Of a stretch of DNA of 39,885 bases, positions 6,996 to 16,764 are shown in pieces. The first letter of the stretch is position 1, and the number at the start of each line of letters is the position of its first letter. The position numbers and the translations under genes were made by a program. Under the pieces are notes generated by a model. It did no database searches. It was not told where the DNA came from and saw nothing but the letters and a program-made list of their open reading frames with translations. Source of the stretch: Pseudomonas brassicae (GTDB lineage Bacteria; Pseudomonadota; Gammaproteobacteria; Pseudomonadales; Pseudomonadaceae); the NCBI RefSeq assembly GCF_010671725.1, contig NZ_JAAHBU010000111.1:1-39885 (forward strand), in the 5' to 3' direction.

Positions 6996-7700
6996 TCATT
7001 TGGCCATGTAGCGTCTTAGCCAGCGTCTCGGGATGAATACCGAGAAGGCAGCCAGCAGCGCTGCCAGCAGGCTGCTGGCCAACAGCGCCACCAGCCCCAG
7101 ACGATGCTCCAGTAGCCCGCCGAGCACTGCGCCGCACAACATGCCGGCCCACGGCACCAACTGCACACGCCAGCCCGGGCGGCGCTCGCCCAGCAACCAG
7201 CGCCCCAGGCCACGGCCAAACCGGGACAAGGCACCCGTGACATAGGTGAGCCCGATCGGCAGTCCGTTGACCTCTTCCACAGCGGCATTGAGCATGCCCA
7301 TGGCAATGATCGCGGCAAACAACGCGGCCACTTGTGCGTCGCTGTCGACCAGGCCTGCCACCAGCAGCAATGCCGCTGCAATCAGCAGCAGTGGCCAGGC
7401 GCGTCGGGCGCTGAGCCGGGCGATGATCACGCCCAGGGCATTGCCAGCGATAAAAGCGCCGATCAGCAGCGCCAGGCGCGATGCCAAGGCCCAGTGCCCG
7501 TCGCCCAGGGCCACGGCCATGCGCGTGGTATTGCCGCTCATGAACGAAACAAAATCACCGGTGGCAAGAAAGCCGATCGCGTCGGTCATGCCCGCCAGTA
7601 CCGACAGCGCAGCGACAAAAAACAACCCGACCCGGCCTCGCCGGTTGTGCACCAGGGTGCTCATCGGTCCGCGATGGCCTTGCGTGCGTTCTGGGAGCAT
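6996..7700 (-). CDS. YoaK/DUF1275 family membrane protein
   Basis: 234 residues (222 if the ATG at 7664 is used). DUF1275 features: an N-terminal helix VGLFFVAALSVLAGMTDAIGFLATGDFVSFMSGNTT, in which the GxTDAxGF and FVSFMSGNTT signatures are typical, then about six membrane segments. The conserved late segment NAAVEEVNGLPIGLTYVTGAL is also present. Neither candidate start has a strong ribosome site. The 7700 start follows the upstream gene's stop by 8 bases; the second start begins just before the first hydrophobic helix. The family is of unknown function and probably transports something across the inner membrane. It is probably co-transcribed with the small protein at 7709-7921. Confidence 0.85.
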   Translation of the reverse strand: MLPERTQGHRGPMSTLVHNRRGRVGLFFVAALSVLAGMTDAIGFLATGDFVSFMSGNTTRMAVALGDGHWALASRLALLIGAFIAGNALGVIIARLSARRAWPLLLIAAALLLVAGLVDSDAQVAALFAAIIAMGMLNAAVEEVNGLPIGLTYVTGALSRFGRGLGRWLLGERRPGWRVQLVPWAGMLCGAVLGGLLEHRLGLVALLASSLLAALLAAFSVFIPRRWLRRYMAK

Positions 7701-7708
7701 AGGCGGCG

Positions 7709-7921
7709 TTACTGTTCGAGGTTGCTGGCGACGTTGCGCAGTTCGTCGACCGACGCCTGCAGACCATTGATGCTGCGCTGTACATCCAGGGCGTCCTGGG
7801 TGTGCACCGAGCGCTGCAGGTAGCGCGCGTGCCCGGCCAGCTGCAGCGCCACCCGTTCAAGGTCCGCAGCCGTGTGCTGCAAGTCGTCGTGAATGCCTTT
7901 CATCCGCAGGTCTGTGGTCAA
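7709..7921 (-). CDS. Small helical protein, TTG start
   Basis: 70 residues, with heptad-like spacing of Leu and Val (DDLQHTAADLERVALQLAGHARYL, then INGLQASVDELRNVASNLE), so probably a helical hairpin or coiled coil. There is no signal peptide or membrane segment. I choose the TTG at 7921 over the ATG six codons later because AAGAGGG sits about six bases before the TTG, while the ATG has no ribosome site. I do not recognise the family. It lies directly before the DUF1275 gene with an 8-base gap. Confidence 0.6.
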   Translation of the reverse strand: MTTDLRMKGIHDDLQHTAADLERVALQLAGHARYLQRSVHTQDALDVQRSINGLQASVDELRNVASNLEQ

Positions 7922-8204
7922 ATCGTTCCCTCTTGTAGTACACCTGGCGACTATAGCAAGTTGACTTCCCGGCGGGGGAGCGAAAAGCTGCGTTCAGTTG
8001 CAGGAACAGCTGCCAGGGCAGTGGGAGCAGCGACGGCACAATGTTGACACGGGCTCACCACTGCGCCACTGTTTTGTGCGGCGTGGATCCAATGAGCGTC
8101 GGTTCGCGCCAAGCCCACGCAACGGGTTTGTTTTACCCAGGGAATTGCCCGGGTTCTAAACTGTCTACTCTTTTATCGTCCTCTGCCGTGCCTGTGGGTG
8201 TGTC

Positions 8205-9368
8205 ATGGAATCTTCCGAGCGCTCCGACCTTCATACCCTGCACGTCAGCCGCTACGAGCAGTTGGTGCGCACGGTGGCGGACTACGCCATCTATATGCTC
8301 GACCTCGAAGGCCATGTGGTGTCGTGGAACCTGGGGGCCGAACGCATCAAGGGCTACCGTGCCGACGAAGTCATCGGTCGGCATTTCTCGATGTTCTTCA
8401 CCCCTCAGGATTGCGCCGACGGCCGGCCGGCGTGGCTGCTCAATCGGGCGTTGAGCACCGGCGGGGTACAGGACGAGGGCTGGCGTCAGCGCAAGGACGG
8501 CACGCAATTCTGGGCCCTGGCGGCGCTGGACGTGATCCGCGACGAGGACGGGACGGTGGTTGGCCTGGCAAAAATCACCCGTGACATCACCGACCGTCGC
8601 GAAGCTGCCTTGCAGCTGGATGTGATGCGCGCACAACTGTTCCAGGCGCAGAAGCTCGAGGCGCTGGGCCAGCTTACCGGTGGTATGGCGCATGATTTCA
8701 ATAACCTGCTGACCATCATCATCGGTTCGGCAAAGCTGGCCATGAATTCCAAGGATCCGCAGCGTACTCAACGCTTGCTTCAGCATATTGTCGATGCTGG
8801 GGAACGTGGCAGTCAGGTCACGCAACAGTTGCTCGGTTTTGCCCGGCGCAAGGCATTCAGCAGCAGCCGGGTGAATGTCGGGGAGCTGGTGGCGTCAAGC
8901 CAGGCGCTGCTGTCGCAGGCGTTGCCCAAGGACATGCAGTTGGTGGTGCAACTGGACAGTGAGCTGAGCGATATCGAGGTGGACGCCAGCCAGTTGCAAA
9001 TGGTCCTGCTCAACCTGATCTTCAATGCGCGTGACGCGATGGGGACATCGGGGCAGATCGAGTTGCGCGCGTGTAATCATCGGCTGCACGGTGAGTGGGA
9101 AGGGCTGGAGGGGGATTTTGTGCTGATCAGTGTCAGCGACACCGGGCGCGGTATCGACCCCAGCGTGCTGCCGCGGATCTTCGAGCCGTTCTTTACCACC
9201 AAGGGCTTTGGCAAGGGCACCGGGCTGGGCCTGAGCCAGGTGTATGGCTTTGCAAGGCAGAGCAACGGCTGCATCCGGGTCGACAGCGAGCCGGGGCGCG
9301 GTACGTGCATGAGCCTGTGCCTGCCGGTATGGCCGAGTACCGATTCCGACAACCCACACAAGGGGTGA
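8205..9368 (+). CDS. PAS-domain sensor histidine kinase
   Basis: 387 residues and no membrane segment, so cytoplasmic. A PAS domain covers about residues 15-130 (DYAIYMLDLEGHVVSWNLGAERIKGY to FWALAALDVIRD, then the PAC end AKITRDITDRR). A HisKA-type H-box GGMAHDFNNLLT follows with His 163. The ATP-binding part has the N-box (LLNLIFNARDAM), DTGRGIDP, the F-box FEPFFTTK and GKGTGLGLSQVYG. The H-box and long FEPFFTTK resemble NtrB-like stand-alone kinases. The KaiC-like gene starts 6 bases after its stop and a receiver gene follows that, so the three are one operon. The phosphate acceptor is probably that receiver. The PAS ligand is unknown. Confidence 0.9.
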   Translation: MESSERSDLHTLHVSRYEQLVRTVADYAIYMLDLEGHVVSWNLGAERIKGYRADEVIGRHFSMFFTPQDCADGRPAWLLNRALSTGGVQDEGWRQRKDGTQFWALAALDVIRDEDGTVVGLAKITRDITDRREAALQLDVMRAQLFQAQKLEALGQLTGGMAHDFNNLLTIIIGSAKLAMNSKDPQRTQRLLQHIVDAGERGSQVTQQLLGFARRKAFSSSRVNVGELVASSQALLSQALPKDMQLVVQLDSELSDIEVDASQLQMVLLNLIFNARDAMGTSGQIELRACNHRLHGEWEGLEGDFVLISVSDTGRGIDPSVLPRIFEPFFTTKGFGKGTGLGLSQVYGFARQSNGCIRVDSEPGRGTCMSLCLPVWPSTDSDNPHKG

Positions 9369-9374
9369 ACCATC

Positions 9375-10816
9375 GTGGAGCAGCTCAAGCGTCTGGCAAC
9401 GGGTATCGAGGGATTGGACGAACTGCTCAAGGGCGGCCTGATCGCGGGCTCATCCTATATCGTCCAGGGGCGTCCTGGCTCAGGCAAGACCATTCTGGCC
9501 AACCAGCTGGCGTTCAACCACGTGGCCAGAGGCGGGCGGGTACTGGTGGCGACGTTGCTGAGCGAGTCCCATGAGCGCTTGTTCCAGTACCTGTCGACCT
9601 TGAGTTTTTTCCACGCGCCTACCATGGTGATCAGATCCAGTTCCTCAGCGCTTTCGATACGCTCGAGCGCGAAGGGCTGGAAGCGGTGGTCAGGTTGCTG
9701 CGCGGTGAGATCGCGCGCCATGGCGCCACCCTGCTGATTGTCGATGGCCTGCTCACCGCCCGCTCACGCGCCGAAACCGTGCTCGACACGAAAAAATTCA
9801 TCGCCGAGCTGCAGGGCCATGCCGCCGTTGCCGGCTGTACCCTGCTGCTGCTCACCAGTTCCGGGCTGGACGAAGGTAGCCCGGAACACACCATGGTCGA
9901 CGGCGTGATCGAATTGGGTGAGGACTTGCACGGTTCGCGCTCGGTACGACGTATTCAACTGCTCAAGACCCGTGGCAGTGGATCGCTGTCTGGACGGCAC
10001 GAATGCGAGATCACCGATCACGGCTTGAAGGTCTATCCACGCCTGGAGGCACTTTACAGCCGCCCCTCGAACCTCGGCAGCGAGGTACTGACCCGTGTCG
10101 AGAGTGGGCTGCCGAGCCTCGACCGGCTGCTGGGAGGCGGTTTTCCCGGGGCATCGGTATCGCTGGTGATGGGCCCCTCCGGCATCGGCAAGACTTCCCT
10201 GGGGCTGAGCTTTCTGGCGGGCGCTACACGCGAAGCACCTGGCCTGCATTTCGGCTTTTACGAAACTCCGCAGCGCCTGCGCATCAAGGCCCAGGCGATC
10301 GGCATCGACCTGCCGGCGCTGGAGCGAAGCGGGGCCGTGCACCTGGCCTGGCAACCGACCACCGAAGGGCTGCTGGACGCCGTCGGCGCACGCTTGCTGC
10401 GCCAGGTGCGCGAGCATCGCATCAAGCGGGTGGTGATCGACAGCCTCGGTGCCATTGCTCGTGTGGCTACCAGCCAGGCGCGGCTCAACGAGTTTTTCCG
10501 GGCGTTGATGGGGGAGCTGCGTGCCGACGATGTGTCCGTGCTGGCGACCTGGGAAATGCGCGACCTGTTCGGGTCTGAAATCAACGCCCCGGCACCGGAG
10601 CTTTCGAGCATCGTCGACAATCTGATGCTGATGCGTTTCGTCGAGCTGGACTCCGAGCTCAAGCGGCTGCTGTCGATTCTGAAGGTACGTGACAGCGACT
10701 ACGACCCGGCGTTGCTGGAGCTGGTGATCAGTTCAACCGGCATCGACCTGAACAAGGCATTCCGCCAGGCTACGGCGGTGATGTCGGGCACACCGTCAGC
10801 GGCGGATAAGTCATGA
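9375..10816 (+). pseudogene. KaiC-like double RecA-fold ATPase, frameshifted as read
   Basis: Begins at a GTG (9375) with GGGG a short way before it. Domain I runs from residue 1 (LATGIEGLDELLKGGL) with Walker A GRPGSGKT at 32-39. The frame breaks near 9626 (ATGGTGAT, probably from ATGGGTGAT) and resumes as GDQIQFLSAFDTLEREGLEAVV. Adding one G gives 480 residues. Domain II has Walker A GPSGIGKT at 267-274, FYETP where KaiC CII has its catalytic Glu pair (only one Glu kept), and ELSSIVDN at about 409-416. There Ser 411/Ser 412 align with the autophosphorylated Ser-Thr of cyanobacterial KaiC. No kaiA or kaiB is in the window. It is sandwiched between a PAS kinase and a receiver. The break is probably a sequencing error. 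Confidence 0.85.
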
Positions 10817-10835
10817 GCGTCACAGGTGGGTTGCC

Positions 10836-11228
10836 ATGAGCAGGATTCTGGTAGTCGACGATGAGTACCTGATTACCGATATCCTGGGCTTGGCACTGGA
10901 AGATGCGGGGTACGAAGTCGAGAAAGCGGCCAATGGCGCAAAAGCCATGGATGAGCTCAGAAAAGTCAGGTTTGATCTGGTAATCACCGATTACATGATG
11001 CCGACCATGAACGGTGAGGAGTTTGCCAAGCAGGTTCGGGAAGATGACGCCTTGAAGCACTTGCCGATTGTACTGATGAGCGGGGCGCAAGCCGACATTG
11101 GCAAGGACAAGCCGGGGCTCTTCAATGAGGTGATTGCCAAACCGTTCGATCTGGATGCGTTGGTGGCCAAGGTCAGGTCGTTGATCGATCCGCCTGACAC
11201 GGCTCGAGCAGCACCTGACCCTTTGTAG
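10836..11228 (+). CDS. Single-domain response regulator (receiver only)
   Basis: 130 residues, a single CheY-like receiver: acidic pocket DDE at 8-10, phospho-acceptor Asp 52 in LVITDYMMPTMNG, Ser in VLMSGAQA and Lys in VIAKPFD. There is no output domain. AGGTGG precedes the ATG. It is the third gene of the kinase/KaiC-like operon, starting 19 bases after the KaiC-like stop, and is the likely phosphorylation partner of the kinase at 8205. Output is probably by protein-protein contact, perhaps with the KaiC-like ATPase; this is inference. Confidence 0.9.
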   Translation: MSRILVVDDEYLITDILGLALEDAGYEVEKAANGAKAMDELRKVRFDLVITDYMMPTMNGEEFAKQVREDDALKHLPIVLMSGAQADIGKDKPGLFNEVIAKPFDLDALVAKVRSLIDPPDTARAAPDPL

Positions 11229-11277
11229 GGCGGTTGCCAGAGACCAAGCGCATCCGTGCGTCTCGATTCAGTTTCAT

Positions 11278-11475
11278 TCAGCGCGGCTCGTCTCCTTTCT
11301 CGGGTGCCGGGCTGCCGGCCTGGATTTTCTTGTAGATCTCTTCACGGTGCACCTGTACATCTTTGGGCGCATCGATACCGATCCTCACTTGCATGCCCTT
11401 GACCCCTAGAATGGTGACCTTGATGTCATCATTGATGACGATGCTTTCGCCAACTTTGCGGGTGAGTATCAGCAT
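11278..11475 (-). CDS. csrA: Carbon storage regulator CsrA/RsmA family
   Basis: 65 residues. It shows the full CsrA pattern: [33 protein letters not shown] and VHREEIY, with both RNA-contact regions (Arg 6 near the N-terminus; VHRE near residue 42-45) intact. It binds GGA-containing hairpins in mRNA leaders to block translation, under control of Gac-type small RNAs. The length and the extended C-terminal tail are closer to the RsmE type than to the 62-residue RsmA of Pseudomonas, so the paralogue is not certain. AAGGAG lies just before the ATG. The gene is convergent with the receiver gene ending at 11228. Confidence 0.93.
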   Translation of the reverse strand: MLILTRKVGESIVINDDIKVTILGVKGMQVRIGIDAPKDVQVHREEIYKKIQAGSPAPEKGDEPR

Positions 11476-11790
11476 TTACTTCTCCTTGGTAACTTGAAAT
11501 GCCCTGCAGACAGTAGCTGCACAGGCCGGGTGCGCACGGTGGCACAGCCCTCTTTCCCTTTATTAAAGACGCATTCGGTGGAAAATAATTCCCCGATTAC
11601 AAGATTCTGTTGAGGTCTTTAGTCGCAGGTTCCGACTGGGCAGATGGGTATTTACGCACAACCGATAATGCCCATGCACGCAAGCATAGGGGGCTTGAAC
11701 GCATATGGGAAATTTCTCTGCTAGATGGGGGATATGTCTTTTATCTATTGAACTCTTGCATTGAAAAAGTAAGGCTATTTTGAGTGATGG
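11476..11790. other. AT-richer intergenic region upstream of csrA
   Basis: 315 bases between csrA and the topoisomerase gene, clearly richer in A and T than its surroundings. It must hold the csrA promoter and leader (minus strand) and the 3' end of the topoisomerase transcript's upstream neighbour. I see a small dyad GGAA-AATAA-TTCC near 11581-11593 but no convincing promoter, terminator, tRNA or small ORF with a ribosome site. A small RNA cannot be excluded. Confidence 0.4.
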
Positions 11791-12828
11791 TTAATGAGTT
11801 TCATTCGTAATTGTTGCTTCCAGTGTCTTTAGAAACCGCGCCAGCGCCACTTCAGCCAGTTCCATGCGTTGGCGTGCACGTGGCCGTGGCAGCCGCGCCA
11901 GCTCACCGAGGACGAAGCGCTCAAGCAGCGCCGGGTGAATGTAGCTGCGTCGGCACACCGCCGGGGTATTGCCCAGGCGCCGAGCAACCTGCTTGACCAT
12001 TTCGGCGATTTGCCGACGCGCTTCGGTTTGCGGTTGCCACTGCAGCTCGCGCAGCAATTCGAGCGCCAGTGCGCTGCCGGCCCAGGTGCGGTAGTCCTTG
12101 GCGGTAAAGTCGGCGCCAGTGAGTTGCTGCAGGTAGGCGTTGATATCGGCCGAGCCGATCGCGTGGCATTGCCCCTGCGCGTCCTGCCACTGGAACAGGT
12201 CCTGGCCTGGTAGCTCCAGGCAGCGCTTGATGATGCGCGCCAGGCGGCGGTCCTTGAGGGTGACCTGGTGTTCGATGCCGCTCTTGCCGCGAAATCTGAA
12301 CAGGATGGCGCTGCCCTCGACCTGCACGTGGCGGTTGCGCAGGGTCGTCAACCCATAGGATTGATTGTCACGGGCGTACTGACGATTGCCCACGCGGATC
12401 AATGTGCTGTCGAGCAGGCTGACCACCAGTGCCATGATCTTCTCGCGATCAAGGCCTGGGCGCGCCAGGTGGTCGTCCAGCTGTTTGCGCAAGCGCGGCA
12501 GGCGTTCGGCAAAGGCGAGCATGCGCGCGTACTTGTGGCTGTCGCGCGATTCGCGCCAGGCGGCGTGGTAGCGGTATTGCTTGCGCCCGCGAGCATCACG
12601 GCCGGTGGCTTGCAGATGGCCCTGCGGGTCGGCACAGATCCACACGTCGATGTAGGCCGGTGGAATTGCCAGCGCCTTGATGCGTGCGATCGTGGCCGTG
12701 TCAGTGACCCGCTGGCCGCTGGCATCGAAGTAGGCAAAGTGCTTGCGCAGCATGCGTCGATGAAGCCCTGGTCGGGTGTCGTCCACGTAGTGCAGGCTGC
12801 TGGGGAGTGCTGGCAGGTCGTCGATCAT
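11791..12828 (-). CDS. DNA topoisomerase IB (poxvirus type)
   Basis: 345 residues. N-terminal domain (GLHRRMLRKHFAYFDASGQRVTD, IPPAYIDVWICADPQGHLQATGRDARGRKQYRYH) and catalytic core of bacterial type IB topoisomerases. Candidate catalytic residues: Arg 164 (GLTTLRNRHV), Lys 182 (RGKSGIEHQV), Arg 247 (AKDYRTWAGSA) and the nucleophilic Tyr 296 (CRRSYIHPALL). It relaxes supercoils by forming a 3'-phosphotyrosine link. The start at 12828 is chosen by family similarity; a longer open frame upstream has a random-looking sequence. It is not obviously in an operon; modC ends 52 bases upstream on the same strand. Confidence 0.9.
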   Translation of the reverse strand: MIDDLPALPSSLHYVDDTRPGLHRRMLRKHFAYFDASGQRVTDTATIARIKALAIPPAYIDVWICADPQGHLQATGRDARGRKQYRYHAAWRESRDSHKYARMLAFAERLPRLRKQLDDHLARPGLDREKIMALVVSLLDSTLIRVGNRQYARDNQSYGLTTLRNRHVQVEGSAILFRFRGKSGIEHQVTLKDRRLARIIKRCLELPGQDLFQWQDAQGQCHAIGSADINAYLQQLTGADFTAKDYRTWAGSALALELLRELQWQPQTEARRQIAEMVKQVARRLGNTPAVCRRSYIHPALLERFVLGELARLPRPRARQRMELAEVALARFLKTLEATITNETH

Positions 12829-12880
12829 GCGAGGCGCTTCCGGTTGGGCTCTGACGGTGGACCGCAGCGTCCCGCGCAAG

Positions 12881-13969
12881 TTAGCCCAGCAAGGCCACGG
12901 ATTTGATCTGCGCCCACAGCTGTTGGCCGGGCGTAAGCTGCAACTGATCGCACGAATAGCGTGTGACCCGGGCCAGCAGCGCCGTGCCGTCGGCATCCAG
13001 GCTGACCATGACCTGGGCCGGGTTGTCGCTGGCGCGCAGTTCGCGCACCCGCACGGGCAAGCGATTGAGGATGCTGGTGCGTGTGTCTTCGGCCAGGCTC
13101 AGGCTGACGTCACGTGCCTGGACCTTGACTCGCAGGCGTGCGCCTGCCGCCAAGGGGCCGTGGGTCAGACGCAGCGTCAGGGTGCTGGCGGGCAGTTGCA
13201 GGTCGAGCAGTTGGTAAGCCGCGTCGTAGTGACCTACCTGGCCTTCGATGACTACGGCGGCGTCATCCTGCAGGGCCAGCGGCAGGTCGAGACGCGCCAG
13301 GGTCTGGCTGATCGGGCCGCAGGCCTGTACCTTGCCCTGTTCAAGCACCACCAGGTGGTCGGCCAGTCGCGCCACTTCCTCCTGCGCATGGCTGACATAG
13401 ATCAGCGGGATCTGCAGCTCGTCGTGCAAACGCTCCAGGTAGGGCAGGATCTCGCGCTTGCGCGGCCCGTCGAGGGCGGCCAGCGGCTCGTCCATCAGCA
13501 GTACGCGCGGGCTGGTCAGCAGCGCGCGGGCGATCCCCACGCGCTGGCGCTCGCCGCCGGACAACGTATCGGGCGTGCGTTCGAGCAGGTGGCGAATGCC
13601 CAACAGTTCGCAGGCCTGCTCCAGGCCGACTTGACGTTGTGTACGTGGGATGCGCCGCCAGCCGAAGGTCAGGTTGGCGTGCACGCTCAAGTGCGCGAAC
13701 AGGCTGGCCTCCTGAAACACGTAGCCGATCGGGCGTTGGTGTGGTGGCATGAAGTAGTGGCGGGCAGAATCCTGCCAGACCTCGCCATTGACCTCGATGT
13801 AGGCGTGGTCGGCACGCTCCAGGCCCGCCAGGCAACGCAGGCAGGTGGTCTTGCCCGAGCCGGAGTGACCGAACAAGGCGCTGACACCACGCCCGGGCAA
13901 TTGCAAGTCGACATCCAGCTGGAAGTCGCTGAAGGCCACCTGCAGGCGTGCCTGAATCAGTGCGTTCAT
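12881..13969 (-). CDS. modC: Molybdate ABC transporter ATP-binding protein
   Basis: 362 residues. ATPase part: Walker [10 protein letters not shown] near residue 34-42, ABC signature [16 protein letters not shown], Walker B VLLMDEP, and the switch His in [12 protein letters not shown]. The C-terminal third (about 290-355) carries a TOBE/MOP molybdate-binding domain ([33 protein letters not shown]). This domain combination is diagnostic for ModC. It energises molybdate import with ModB and ModA, starting 3 bases after the modB stop. Molybdenum is needed for nitrate reductase, formate dehydrogenase and xanthine dehydrogenase-type enzymes. Probably repressed by ModE through the operator at 15435. 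Confidence 0.95.
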   Translation of the reverse strand: MNALIQARLQVAFSDFQLDVDLQLPGRGVSALFGHSGSGKTTCLRCLAGLERADHAYIEVNGEVWQDSARHYFMPPHQRPIGYVFQEASLFAHLSVHANLTFGWRRIPRTQRQVGLEQACELLGIRHLLERTPDTLSGGERQRVGIARALLTSPRVLLMDEPLAALDGPRKREILPYLERLHDELQIPLIYVSHAQEEVARLADHLVVLEQGKVQACGPISQTLARLDLPLALQDDAAVVIEGQVGHYDAAYQLLDLQLPASTLTLRLTHGPLAAGARLRVKVQARDVSLSLAEDTRTSILNRLPVRVRELRASDNPAQVMVSLDADGTALLARVTRYSCDQLQLTPGQQLWAQIKSVALLG

Positions 13970-13972
13970 CGC

Positions 13973-14651
13973 TCAGCTCCAGCCCGGTTTGCCGCGCCGG
14001 CTGGCATGCAGCGCCAGCAGCACGAGGAACGAGAACACCAGCATCGCGCCCGCCAGCCAGTGGGCCTGCAGGTATTCCATGGCTTCGACATGTCGAAGAT
14101 CTGTACCGACACCACGCGGGTCTTGTCGGGAATGTTGCCGCCAATCATCAACACCACGCCGAACTCGCCGACGGTGTGGGCGAAGCCCAGGATGCTGGCG
14201 GTGATGAAACCGGGGCGGGCCAGCGGCAAGACCACGCTGAAAAACGTGTCCCAAGGGCTGGCGCGCAGCGTGGCGGCGACTTCCAGAGGGCGCTCGCCGA
14301 TGGCACTGAAGGCGTTTTGCAAGGGTTGCACCACAAAGGGCATGGAGTACACCACCGAACCGATCACCAGGCCGCTGAAGCTGAACACTACCGTGCCCAG
14401 CCCGAGGGCCTGGGTGGCCTGGCCGATCCAGCCATGCGGGCCAAGGGTGAGCAGCAGGTAGAAACCGATCACCGTCGGCGGCAGCACCAGCGGCAGCGCC
14501 ACCACCGCACCGACCGGCCCGCGCCACCACGAGCGCGTGCGCGCCAGCCACCAGGCGATCGGCGTGCCGATCAGCAGCAGGATCAGGGTGGTCAGTGACG
14601 CCAGCTTGAACGTCAGCCAGATGGCGCCGAGATCGCTGGCGTCCAGTGGCA

Positions 14652-14652
<1 letters not shown>
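13973..14652 (-). pseudogene. modB: Molybdate ABC transporter permease ModB, frameshifted as read
   Basis: Inner-membrane permease with about five membrane segments. The permease-ATPase contact loop is seen as [28 protein letters not shown], and [29 protein letters not shown] is typical of ModB. At 14092 the frame breaks: the expected [20 protein letters not shown] is found in another frame through to the stop at 13973. One missing G on the plus strand restores 226 residues. As read the frame runs on to 13966 with an Arg/Trp/Cys-rich tail unlike any permease. Its start codon overlaps the modA stop (ATGA). Confidence 0.88.
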
Positions 14653-15486
<834 letters not shown>

Positions 15487-16560
15487 TCAGCGAGCCAGCA
15501 GCGCCAGGGTCGTTTGGGCCAGGTGGCGGGTCAGTTCGCCGGCGGGCAGTTCGCGCCCCAGGCGCAGTGCCTGGCCCGACCAGAGGTTGCTGAAGTCGCT
15601 GTTGCCCAGGGGTTCGCTGATTGCGCGCAGTGGCATCAAGGCGCCACCTGCCAGCGGGAACGCCGGCGCCAGTGGGCTGATCGGCCCCAGTTCGCGCATG
15701 ATCCGGGTGCTGATGCCGCGGGCTGGGCGGCCGGTAAACAGGTTGGTCACAGCCGTCTCACTGGCCTGGGCGCTGCGCAAGGCCTGGCGATGCGCAGGCG
15801 AAATCGTTGCTTCCGGGCAGAACAGGTAGGCCGTGCCCAGTTGCACGGCCGAGGCGCCCAGCGCGAAGGCCGCGGCAATACCGCGTGCATCGCCGATGCC
15901 GCCTGCAGCGATCACCGGTAGCGTGACGGCGTCGACAATCTGCGGCACCAGTGCCAGGGTGCCGATCTGGGTGTTGAGGTCGTCGCTCAGGAACATGCCG
16001 CGATGACCGCCGGCCTCGTAACCCATGGCGATGATCGCGTCACAGCCATGTTGCTGCAGCCAAACCGCTTCGGCCACCGTGGTGGCGCTGGACAGTACCT
16101 TGGCGCCAGTGGCCTTGACCCGTGCCAGCAGTGCCGGGGCCGGCAGGCCAAAATGAAAGCTGACCACCGCAGGCCTGAATGCTTCGATCAGGGCACAGCC
16201 GACCTCGTCGAAGGGGGCGCGGTTGGACACCGGTGTGGTGGCGTCGGGGTCTGCCCCGACTTCGTCGTAGTAAGGGCGCAGGGCCTGCTTCCAGCGCGCT
16301 GCACGCTCGGTATCGGCGGCAGGCGGCTGATGGCAGAAGAAATTCACATTGAGCGGGCTGCGGCTGGCTTGGCCAAAGGTATCCAGTTCCTGGCGCAACT
16401 GATCGGCGCTGAGCATCGCACACGGCAGCGCGCCCAGGGCACCCGCATTGCTGACGGCGATGGCCATGGCCGACCCGCTCGCGCCCGCCATGGGCGCTTG
16501 CAGGATCGGCACCTCGATGCCCAGCAGGTCAAGGATTCGGTGGTCCGGCCAGTGGCTCAT
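15487..16560 (-). CDS. Nitronate monooxygenase
   Basis: 357 residues of the FMN-dependent NMO/2-nitropropane dioxygenase family. It starts with HRILDLLGIEVPILQAPMAGASGSAMAIAVSNAGALGALP, the FMN-phosphate-binding pattern, followed by NVNFFCHQ. It also has SFHFGLPA, the catalytic-His-region pattern GYEAGGHRGMF and the second FMN loop PVIAAGGIGDARGIAAAFALGASAVQLGTAYLFCPEA. It oxidises alkyl nitronates such as propionate 3-nitronate to carbonyl plus nitrite, in the cytoplasm, detoxifying these antimetabolites. It is transcribed away from modA, sharing orientation but separated by the Mo-box region. Length and motifs are complete. Confidence 0.9.
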   Translation of the reverse strand: MSHWPDHRILDLLGIEVPILQAPMAGASGSAMAIAVSNAGALGALPCAMLSADQLRQELDTFGQASRSPLNVNFFCHQPPAADTERAARWKQALRPYYDEVGADPDATTPVSNRAPFDEVGCALIEAFRPAVVSFHFGLPAPALLARVKATGAKVLSSATTVAEAVWLQQHGCDAIIAMGYEAGGHRGMFLSDDLNTQIGTLALVPQIVDAVTLPVIAAGGIGDARGIAAAFALGASAVQLGTAYLFCPEATISPAHRQALRSAQASETAVTNLFTGRPARGISTRIMRELGPISPLAPAFPLAGGALMPLRAISEPLGNSDFSNLWSGQALRLGRELPAGELTRHLAQTTLALLAR

Positions 16561-16590
16561 CGCGGGTTCTCCTGAAGCGGGCAGGGGCGG

Positions 16591-16761
16591 TTACAGTGCC
16601 TTGCTTACCTTGATCTCGGTGATCTTGTCGAAGTCATCGCCGTGCAATTTGCGCAGCGCGTCCTGAACCTGTGCGGGGGCATCGCTGCTCAACTGCGCGA
16701 AGTCGAAACGACGCTCGCCGTCGAGTTTGTACTTGATGACGTACTTGGTGGTCTGGCTCAT
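16591..16761 (-). CDS. 56-residue conserved-looking small protein
   Basis: A short frame of 57 codons including TAA. It starts MSQTTKYVIKYKLDGERRFDF and ends TEIKVSKAL. The alternating charged/hydrophobic pattern (TKYVIKYKLDGERRF; DDFDKITEIKV) suggests two beta strands around a helix (SSDAPAQVQDALRKL). It begins 3 bases after the TAA of the DUF1883 gene (TAAGCCATG), so it is translationally coupled. I do not recognise a named family. The amino-acid make-up and tight coupling argue that it is real. Function unknown; cytoplasmic (no signal peptide). Confidence 0.7.
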   Translation of the reverse strand: MSQTTKYVIKYKLDGERRFDFAQLSSDAPAQVQDALRKLHGDDFDKITEIKVSKAL

Positions 16762-16764
16762 GGC

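Noticed and set aside
9600-9700. Programmed ribosomal frameshifting in the KaiC-like gene or in the hybrid kinase
   Set aside because: No slippery heptamer with a downstream structure is seen at the break points, and the same kind of one-base loss recurs in unrelated genes, which favours sequencing error.
11229-11277. Terminator between the receiver gene and csrA
   Set aside because: A weak GAGAC...GTCTC pairing exists but the stem is poor and there is no T-run on either strand.
12827-14461. Long plus-strand frame (544 codons) opposite modC and modB
   Set aside because: The real proteins are on the minus strand (ABC signature, permease loop). The plus-strand frame is Gln/Ala/Val-rich shadow sequence.
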